5,855 bases of DNA from Acidimicrobiia bacterium (GTDB lineage Bacteria; Actinomycetota; Acidimicrobiia; Acidimicrobiales; Poriferisodalaceae), in assembly GCA_026983855.1 (NCBI GenBank), contig JALSTE010000004.1, forward strand, positions 1 to 5,855, written 5' to 3'. The position numbers and the translations under genes were made by a program. Below are positions 1 through 4,566 of the stretch, piece by piece. Numbering within the stretch: the stretch's first letter is position 1; every line of letters starts with the position of its first letter. The notes beneath the pieces are model-generated. The model was not told the DNA's origin and did no database searches. It worked only from the letters and a program-made list of their open reading frames with translations.

Positions 1-17
1 GGGAGAGTGACCTGGCG

Positions 18-617
18 GTGAAGATCACCCTCGTGGCGGTGCTGATTCCCTCGGTGGTCCTCCATGAGATCGCACACGGTCTGGTGGCCGACCGGCTGGG
101 GGATCCCACGGCCCGCCAGGCCGGACGCCTGACGCTGAACCCGCTCCGGCACGTGGACCCGGTGGGGACGGTGCTGCTACCCCTGGTGCTGGCCCTGACC
201 ACCTCGTTCGTGATCGGGTTCGCCAAGCCGGTGCCGGTGTCGGTGGCTCGCCTCCGCAACCCCCGGCGGGACTCCCTCCTGGTGGCCCTGGCCGGGCCGC
301 TCACGAACTTCGGCCTGGCCTTCGTGGCCGTGGTCGTCTTCCGGCTGCTGCGCCCGGGTGACTCCGGGGCGTGGTGGACGGTGCTGGCCCTGGTCACGGT
401 GGTGAACGTGATTCTGGGCCTGTTCAACCTGATTCCCCTCCCTCCCCTGGACGGTTCGGCGGTGATCGAGTTCCTCCTGCCGTCTTCGATGAGGGCGGGT
501 TGGTACCGTCTGCGTCGCTACGCCCTGCCCGTGGCGCTGGTGGCGCTGTTCATGGCCCGCCCGGTGCTGGACCAGATGTTTCAGTGGTCGGTCGAGGTGT
601 GGCGAGCCCAGCAATGA
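18..617 (+). CDS. Site-2 protease family (peptidase M50) intramembrane zinc metalloprotease
   Basis: Minimal single-domain site-2 protease of about 199 residues; the family cleaves membrane-bound substrates inside the bilayer. Seen: the zinc-binding HExxH as HEIAHG at residues 16-21 in the first membrane segment, then the family-typical ADRLGDPTAR and GRLTLNPLRHVDPVGT stretch (24-51), AGPLTNFGLA (92-101), and the third zinc ligand in NLIPLPPLDG (137-146, Asp145). Hydrophobic segments lie at about 3-20, 50-70, 87-110, 119-140 and 168-185. There is no PDZ or CBS domain, so the substrate is unknown. The GTG at 18 is the chosen start: it overlaps a TGA at 19-21 in another frame (possible end of an upstream gene, GTGA overlap), and only a weak, distant GGGAG at 1-5 precedes it. 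The frame stays open to the window edge, so a longer N-terminus is possible. The stop overlaps the next ATG by 4 bases (ATGA). Confidence 0.9.
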   Translation: MKITLVAVLIPSVVLHEIAHGLVADRLGDPTARQAGRLTLNPLRHVDPVGTVLLPLVLALTTSFVIGFAKPVPVSVARLRNPRRDSLLVALAGPLTNFGLAFVAVVVFRLLRPGDSGAWWTVLALVTVVNVILGLFNLIPLPPLDGSAVIEFLLPSSMRAGWYRLRRYALPVALVALFMARPVLDQMFQWSVEVWRAQQ

Positions 618-1192
618 GCCGAGTGGACGTTCCCGGTGGCGGGTCGGGCACGGGGTCGGGCATAGGTCACCTGGCCCGGCGGTTCCTCTGGAGTATGCGG
701 ACCCGGGGGGTGGAACCGGATGACGACCGCTGGGCCCGGGGCCGGTTGTCCCCCTCGGAGCTTCGTCTGTGGGAATCCATGGATCCCGTGGACCGGGCCC
801 ACTCCGTGGCGGTGGCCCGGCGGGTCGCCCGGTGGTCCGAGGAGTCGGGAACGGTCATCCCCTCCTGGGTGATGACCGCGGCCCTGCTCCACGACGTCGG
901 GAAGTGCGGTTCCGATCTACCCACCTGGGCCCGGGTGATCACGGCCGTGCTCGACCGGGTGGTGCCGACCCGGACCGCGGTCGCGTGGGCCCGCCGGGAG
1001 GGTACCTTCGGCCGGATCGGTAGACACCTGACCTACACGGATCTCGGAGCGTCGATGTTGGATGAGGCCGGAAGCGACCCCCGGGTCGCCGCCTGGGCCC
1101 GCGAGCACCATCGCCGACCGGAGGAGTGGTCCGTGGATCGGGCCCTCGGTGAGGTCCTGGCCTGGGCCGATCGGGGGGCCACCCGTGGCTGA
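614..1192 (+). CDS. HD-domain protein, putative metal-dependent phosphohydrolase of unknown substrate
   Basis: A 192-residue soluble protein with an HD-superfamily core. Seen: His63 in the helix DRAHSVAVARRV, the HD doublet His93-Asp94 in ALLHDVGK (90-97), His165/His166 in WAREHH, and Asp186 in the last helix (LAWAD), together the usual H...HD...H...D metal-binding order. The N-terminal 20 residues are Gly/Ser-rich and probably disordered. HD proteins usually hydrolyse phosphate esters or nucleotides, but nothing here identifies the substrate. I recognise the general form (short actinobacterial HD proteins with LLHDVGK) but no named gene. The start is ATG 614, in a 4-base ATGA overlap with the protease stop; a GAGGTG lies somewhat far upstream at 594-599. 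The frame is open upstream to 371, but that part lies inside the protease gene and is unlikely to be translated. It overlaps the next gene by 8 bases, so translational coupling with two membrane proteins is likely. Confidence 0.85.
   Translation: MSRVDVPGGGSGTGSGIGHLARRFLWSMRTRGVEPDDDRWARGRLSPSELRLWESMDPVDRAHSVAVARRVARWSEESGTVIPSWVMTAALLHDVGKCGSDLPTWARVITAVLDRVVPTRTAVAWARREGTFGRIGRHLTYTDLGASMLDEAGSDPRVAAWAREHHRRPEEWSVDRALGEVLAWADRGATRG
1173..1178 (+). promoter_or_regulatory. Ribosome binding site supporting the GTG start of the hemolysin III gene
   Basis: A run of six G at 1173-1178 lies 6 bases before GTG 1185, inside the end of the HD-protein gene. It supports 1185 over the earlier in-frame ATG at 1062, which would place 41 extra non-conserved residues inside the HD gene. 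Confidence 0.55.
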
Positions 1193-1847
1193 GGCCGATC
1201 TGGCGGAGGTCGCCTACCGTCGGGAGGAACGGCCGGCCTGGAGAGGTCTGGTGCACGAGTGGTCGATCATCCCCGCGGCCGTCCTCGGCGGGGTGTTGGT
1301 GGCGACCGGATCAGGAATCCTGGCCCGGGTGGCCCTGGGTGTACAGGCCCTGGGCCTGGTGGCCCTGCTGACGGCCAGTGCCGTCTACCACCGTCACGTT
1401 CACACCGAGGCCGCCGTGTTGTGGGCCCGCAAGTTGGATCACTCGATGATCTTCGTGTTGATCGCGGCCACCTACACCCCGGTCTGCCTCCTGGCCCTGT
1501 CACCAGCGGTCGGAATCCCGTTCCTGGTGGCCATGTGGGGGGCGGCGCTCGTCGGCGCGGTCCTCAAGCTCACCCGACTCTCCATCGACGGCAGCATGGT
1601 CAGCTGGCTGTACAGCGTCATGGGGTGGGCCGCGGTGCTGGTGATCGTCCCCCTGTGGCGGTCACTGGGTTGGGAGCGCCTCGGTCTCTACGCCCTGGGC
1701 GGGTTGATCTACACCGCGGGAGGCCTGGTGCTGCTGTTCCGTCGGCCGAATCCCTCGCCCAGGCGTTTCGGGTACCACGAGATCTGGCACGTGTGCGTGG
1801 TGCTGGCGGCGGCGGTTCAGCTCTGGGCGGCGTCGGGCCTGGTCTGA
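1185..1847 (+). CDS. trhA: Hemolysin III / TrhA family (PAQR-like) integral membrane protein
   Basis: A 220-residue seven-helix membrane protein of the bacterial hemolysin III family, distantly related to eukaryotic PAQR (progestin/adiponectin) receptors. Seen with GTG 1185 as residue 1: WRGLVHEW (19-26), SAVYHR (65-70), LDHSMIFVLIAATYTP (84-99), and the C-terminal HEIWH (198-202), a HxxxH. By family knowledge, His69, Asp85 and the His198/His202 pair match the conserved metal-site positions. Length and segment spacing are normal for the family. Members are linked to membrane-lipid homeostasis; the name hemolysin III comes from one Bacillus cereus study and does not imply a toxin here. The gene overlaps the HD-protein gene by 8 bases and has a good G-rich ribosome binding site, so it is the third member of a coupled trio. 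It converges on trpS. The gene symbol is by family only. Confidence 0.9.
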   Translation: MAEADLAEVAYRREERPAWRGLVHEWSIIPAAVLGGVLVATGSGILARVALGVQALGLVALLTASAVYHRHVHTEAAVLWARKLDHSMIFVLIAATYTPVCLLALSPAVGIPFLVAMWGAALVGAVLKLTRLSIDGSMVSWLYSVMGWAAVLVIVPLWRSLGWERLGLYALGGLIYTAGGLVLLFRRPNPSPRRFGYHEIWHVCVVLAAAVQLWAASGLV

Positions 1848-1850
1848 ACG

Positions 1851-1891
1851 GGACCCGGCCGTTCGTCGCACGGCGTGATCGGCACGGGTCC
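1851..1891. terminator. Possible weak bidirectional stem-loop between convergent genes
   Basis: The 52-base gap between the hemolysin III stop (1847) and the trpS stop (1900) contains GGACCCG (1851-1857) complementary to CGGGTCC (1885-1891). A nested GCCG (1858-1861) pairs with CGGC (1871-1874) around a 9-base loop, leaving a 10-base bulge (1875-1884) on one side. No T-run follows on either strand, so this is not a textbook intrinsic terminator. Its location between convergent genes is the main argument for it. Confidence 0.3.
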
Positions 1892-1899
1892 GGGCTGGT

Positions 1900-2898
1900 T
1901 CAGTGGACGACGACGAAGCCCATGGCGTCGTGGGCCCGCCGGAGGACGTCGGCCGCGATCTCCGAGGCCTTGGCCGCTCCCTTGGACATGACGTCGAGGA
2001 GGTAGCCCTCCTCTTCGAGCAGTTCGGCCCGGCGCCGTTGCACGGGTTCGAGGACCGCCACCACGGCCTCGGCGGTGGCGGCCTTGAGGGCCCCGTAGCC
2101 CTCGAACTCGCCGGCGAGGGTGGCGGGATCCCCCGACGTGGAGGCGGCCAGGATGGCCAGCAGGTTCGATACCCCGGGTTTGTTCTCGGGGTCGTAGCGG
2201 ACCTCGGGCTCGCTGTCGGTGACGGCCCGGCGGAACTTCCTGGTGATGGTGGCGGGGTCGTCGGTGAGCATCACCACCCCGGCGTCGGAGTCCGTCGACT
2301 TGGACATCTTGTCCGTGGGTCGTTGCAGATCCATCACCCGGGCCCCGACCCGGGGTATGGCCGCCTCGGGGATCACGAACGTGTCCCCGTAACGGTGATT
2401 GAAGCGCTCGGCCACGTCGCGTGTGAGCTCCAGATGCTGACGCTGATCGTCCCCGACGGGAACCAGGTCGGTGTCGTAGAGCAGGATGTCGGCCGCCATG
2501 AGGGCGGGGTAGGTGAACAGACCGGCGGACACACCCTCGACCCCGTCGGACCCACCCCGGGACGACTTGTCCTTGAACTGGGTCATGCGGCGCAGTTCCC
2601 CGAACGAGACCGTGCACTCGAGCAGCCACGCCAGTTCGGGATGCTCGTGGACGTGGCTCTGGACGAACAGGGTGCACGAGTCGGGGTCCAGCCCCACGGC
2701 CAGGAGGGTGGCCATGGTGGCCAGGGTCTTGGCCCTCAGCTCGTCGGGGTCCTGCCGGACGGTGACGGCGTGGAGATCGACCACGCAGTAGATGCTCTCG
2801 TTCTCGTGCTGGGCCTCGGCCCAGTGACGGAGTGCCCCCAGGTAGTTACCCAGATGGACCTCTCCGGTGGGCTGAATGCCCGAGAACACGCGAGTCAT
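1900..2898 (-). CDS. trpS: Tryptophanyl-tRNA synthetase
   Basis: Class I aminoacyl-tRNA synthetase of 332 residues that charges tRNA-Trp using ATP; cytoplasmic and essential. Seen: the HIGH-type signature PTGEVHLGN (10-18), DLHAVT (41-46), YPALMAADILLYDTDLVPVG (130-149) running into DDQRQHLELTRD (150-161), and the KMSKS loop at 197-201 preceded by LQRPTD. The full length matches the usual 330 or so residues with no break. The start is taken at ATG 2898 because MTRVFSGIQPTG aligns with the family N-terminus; the ATG 45 bases further upstream adds a non-conserved 15-residue leader. No Shine-Dalgarno sequence precedes 2898, but a TATGGT -10 element sits 8 bases before it, so the mRNA is probably leaderless or nearly so. 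It is transcribed divergently from scpA and convergently with the upstream trio. There is no room for a T-box or an attenuator leader if transcription starts at this promoter. Confidence 0.97.
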   Translation of the reverse strand: MTRVFSGIQPTGEVHLGNYLGALRHWAEAQHENESIYCVVDLHAVTVRQDPDELRAKTLATMATLLAVGLDPDSCTLFVQSHVHEHPELAWLLECTVSFGELRRMTQFKDKSSRGGSDGVEGVSAGLFTYPALMAADILLYDTDLVPVGDDQRQHLELTRDVAERFNHRYGDTFVIPEAAIPRVGARVMDLQRPTDKMSKSTDSDAGVVMLTDDPATITRKFRRAVTDSEPEVRYDPENKPGVSNLLAILAASTSGDPATLAGEFEGYGALKAATAEAVVAVLEPVQRRRAELLEEEGYLLDVMSKGAAKASEIAADVLRRAHDAMGFVVVH

Positions 2899-2906
2899 GG
2901 CCGAAG

Positions 2907-2936
2907 ACCATACCGGGCCGGCCAGAGCCCGCCCAA
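2907..2936 (-). promoter_or_regulatory. Predicted trpS promoter, near-leaderless
   Basis: Read on the - strand: TTGGGC (2936-2931) as -35, 18 bases of spacing, TATGGT (2912-2907) as -10, then 8 bases to the ATG at 2898. Transcription starting 6-7 bases after the -10 would leave a leader of about 0-2 bases, and no purine-rich ribosome site is present. The motif match is moderate; the position is convincing. Confidence 0.5.
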
Positions 2937-2949
2937 CAGCCACCCGGCG

Positions 2950-2978
2950 TCACACCGGGACCAATGACAACGGTGTGA
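2950..2978. repeat. Perfect 8-base inverted repeat in the trpS/scpA divergent promoter region
   Basis: TCACACCG (2950-2957) and CGGTGTGA (2971-2978) are exact reverse complements separated by 13 bases, so the half-site centres are 21 bases apart, two helical turns. The repeat brackets the scpA -35 element (2964-2969). If both flanking mRNAs begin near their start codons, it lies outside both transcripts and would act as DNA, for example as a dimer-binding operator. The arrangement is the everted form of a CRP-like TGTGA/TCACA site, so it is not a CRP consensus. Chance occurrence is not negligible. Confidence 0.4.
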
Positions 2979-2994
2979 TTCGACGCGGTACCCT
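2964..2994 (+). promoter_or_regulatory. Predicted leaderless promoter of the scpA operon
   Basis: ATGACA (2964-2969, one mismatch to TTGACA) is followed 19 bases later by TACCCT (2989-2994), a TANNNT -10 element. Exactly 6 bases (GTCGTC) then precede ATG 3001, which puts the -10 at positions -12 to -7 if the A of the ATG is +1. No Shine-Dalgarno sequence is present. This is the typical leaderless layout of actinobacteria. The 19-base spacing is slightly long. Confidence 0.55.
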
Positions 2995-3000
2995 GTCGTC

Positions 3001-3819
3001 ATGTCGATCGACGTGCACACCCCGGTGTACGAGGGCCCCCTGGATCTCCTGCTCCACCTGATCCTGCGCGAGCAGGTGGACATCTACGAGGTGTCCCTGA
3101 CATCGATCATCGACGCCTACCTGGCCGAGTTGGACCGCCTGCTGAGGGTCCCGGAGTCCTCACGTGGTCCCGACGCCGGTCCCACCGGTCTGGATCTGGA
3201 GACGGCGACGGAGTTCCTGCTGATAGCCGCCACCCTCGTCGAGTTGAAGACCCGCCGGTTGCTGCCGGTGGAGGAGTCGTTCGACCTCGACGAGGAGCTT
3301 GCCCTCTGGGAGCAGCGCGACATCCTCCTGGCCCGCCTGGTGGAGTGCAAGACCTTCAAGAACGCCGCCGCCCACCTGGTGGCGGCCATGGACGACGGCG
3401 CCCGGCGGTACGCCCGCCGCTGCGGACCCGACGAGCGGTTCGTGGACCTGGCCCCCGATCTGCTGGCCGGGGTCACCACCGAGGACCTCCGTGCGGCCTT
3501 CATCGCCGCGGTGACCCCGCGTCCGGTGCCGAGGGTCGATGTGGATCACGTCGCCCCGGTTCGGGCCTCGGTGGTCGACGCCGTGGTGGAGTTGACCGAG
3601 GAACTCCCGGCCATGGGTCGGACCACCTTCCGGGCCCTCACCGAGTCACTCGTCGAACGTCTCGAGGTGGTGGTGAGATTCCTGGCCATCCTCGAGCTGT
3701 ACAAGTCCGGGCTGGTCGAACTCGACCAATCGGCGAACTTCGGGGAACTGACCATCGACTGGGTCGGGGAGACCGACGACGCTCCGGTGATGGTCACCAT
3801 CGACACCTACGAGGGTTGA
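3001..3819 (+). CDS. scpA: Segregation and condensation protein A (kleisin subunit)
   Basis: A 272-residue kleisin that bridges the two head domains of the SMC dimer and binds ScpB, forming the bacterial condensin complex on the nucleoid. Seen: the N-terminal signature YEGPLDLLLHLI (10-21), the SMC-neck-binding helices around 24-50, FLLIAATLVELKTRRLLP (72-89) typical of the family, a variable acidic/linker middle (90-205), and the C-terminal winged helix VVVRFLAILELYKSGLVELD (223-242) ending in FGELTI (247-252). ATG 3001 is the first in-frame start that keeps this conserved N-terminus and follows a leaderless-type -10 box. It is the first gene of the operon, 30 bases ahead of scpB. Residues 52-63 (SSRGPDAGPTGL) look like a lineage-specific loop. 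Identity is firm. Confidence 0.95.
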   Translation: MSIDVHTPVYEGPLDLLLHLILREQVDIYEVSLTSIIDAYLAELDRLLRVPESSRGPDAGPTGLDLETATEFLLIAATLVELKTRRLLPVEESFDLDEELALWEQRDILLARLVECKTFKNAAAHLVAAMDDGARRYARRCGPDERFVDLAPDLLAGVTTEDLRAAFIAAVTPRPVPRVDVDHVAPVRASVVDAVVELTEELPAMGRTTFRALTESLVERLEVVVRFLAILELYKSGLVELDQSANFGELTIDWVGETDDAPVMVTIDTYEG

Positions 3820-3849
3820 GACCGGGTCCCCACCGGTAGGGAGATTCTG

Positions 3850-4566
3850 ATGAACGACACTGACCGAGACTCGGAGCCGGGTCGCGAGGCCCGGGCGGCT
3901 CTGGAGGCGGTTCTCCTGGTCGCCGACCGGCCGGTGGACACCGGACTGCTGGCCCAGCTCCTCGAGGTGTCCGTGGATGGAGTGGTGGCCATGTGCGAGG
4001 CCCTGGCCGCCGAACTCGAGGCCGCCGGTCGTGGGTTCACCGTGGCCCGGGTGGCGGGGGGCTACCGATTCGAGACCCGGCCCGAACAGGCCCCCTACGT
4101 GGAGCGTTTCGTGCTGGAGGGCCAGTCCTCGCGTCTGTCGGCCGCGGCCCTGGAGACCCTGTCGATCATCGCCTACAAGCAGCCGGTCTCCCGGGCTCAG
4201 GTGGCGGCCATCCGGGGGGTCAACGCCGACGGCGTGATCCGCAGCCTGATCCAGCGGGGCTACGTGACGGAGGTGGGGCGCGATTCGGGACCCGGTCAGG
4301 CGGTACTCCTGGGAACGACGGAGACCTTCCTCGAACGTCTGGGTCTCGGGGGGCTCGAGGACCTGCCCCCACTGGGTGAGTTCGTACCGGGAGCGGCCAC
4401 CATGGAGGCCCTCGAGCGGGGCCTGCGCACGCCAGAGGAGCAGTCGGCCATGAGGGAGGCCACTTCCCGGGGTATCGATCCGGAGGCGGTTGAGGCCTCC
4501 CGGGCCTCGCCTCCGCCGATCCCGCCGGGGGATGTGGGTACCGACACGGGGAGCGGTTCCTCCTGA
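3850..4566 (+). CDS. scpB: Segregation and condensation protein B (winged-helix SMC partner)
   Basis: A 238-residue protein with two winged-helix domains (about 12-85 and 93-165) that dimerises and binds the central region of ScpA in the SMC complex. Seen: ALEAVLLVADRPV (17-29), GGYRFETRPE (70-79), the family hallmark LETLSIIAYKQPVSRAQVAAIRG (101-123), SLIQRGYVTEVGR (132-144), and GTTETFLERLGLGGLEDLPPL (155-175). About 60 residues follow the usual end of the conserved core; they end in a Pro/Gly/Ser-rich, probably disordered tail (217-238), of a kind often variable between ScpB proteins. ATG 3850 has a clear AGGGAG ribosome site at 3838-3843, 6 bases upstream. The stop TGA (4564-4566) overlaps the proposed CTG start of the next gene, and the tail-coding DNA carries that gene's ribosome site. 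Confidence 0.95.
   Translation: MNDTDRDSEPGREARAALEAVLLVADRPVDTGLLAQLLEVSVDGVVAMCEALAAELEAAGRGFTVARVAGGYRFETRPEQAPYVERFVLEGQSSRLSAAALETLSIIAYKQPVSRAQVAAIRGVNADGVIRSLIQRGYVTEVGRDSGPGQAVLLGTTETFLERLGLGGLEDLPPLGEFVPGAATMEALERGLRTPEEQSAMREATSRGIDPEAVEASRASPPPIPPGDVGTDTGSGSS
4548..4553 (+). promoter_or_regulatory. Ribosome binding site for the proposed CTG start at 4563
   Basis: GGGGAG at 4548-4553 lies 9 bases before CTG 4563, inside the scpB tail. It supports initiation at the CTG. The next downstream in-frame start, GTG 4620, would cut into the S4 domain and lies 30 or more bases past the GA-rich stretch at 4578-4590. Confidence 0.5.

Noticed and set aside
371..613. N-terminal extension of the HD protein to 371
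   Set aside because: It lies inside the site-2 protease gene, has shadow-frame composition, and ATG 614 makes a 4-base ATGA overlap that fits the style of the other junctions.
1062..1184. Longer start for the hemolysin III protein at ATG 1062
   Set aside because: The extra residues are encoded inside the HD gene and resemble no part of the family; GTG 1185 has a G-rich ribosome site 6 bases upstream and gives the normal family length.
1259..2005. A 248-residue + strand frame overlapping the hemolysin III gene and the trpS end
   Set aside because: Low-complexity Arg/Gly/Pro translation crossing a gene boundary; the overlapping frame encodes a complete hemolysin III protein.
2899..2943. Longer trpS start at 2943
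   Set aside because: The 15-residue leader is not conserved and the -10 element at 2907-2912 would lie inside it; MTRVFSGIQPTG at 2898 matches the family N-terminus.
1903..2967. A 354-residue open frame on the + strand opposite trpS, and a 286-residue - strand frame at 1817-2677
   Set aside because: Both are by-products of high GC on the other frames of trpS. Their translations are rich in Gly/Arg/His/Pro with no recognisable domain, while trpS carries every family motif over the same DNA.
2950..2978. CRP/FNR-type operator reading of the inverted repeat
   Set aside because: A CRP site is TGTGA followed by TCACA; here the order is reversed (TCACA first) with wider spacing, so the named consensus does not fit although another dimeric regulator could bind.
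2899..3000. T-box, tryptophan attenuator or riboswitch between trpS and scpA
   Set aside because: The gap is only 102 bases, there is no T-box core sequence or run of Trp codons, and promoter elements next to both start codons leave no leader RNA.
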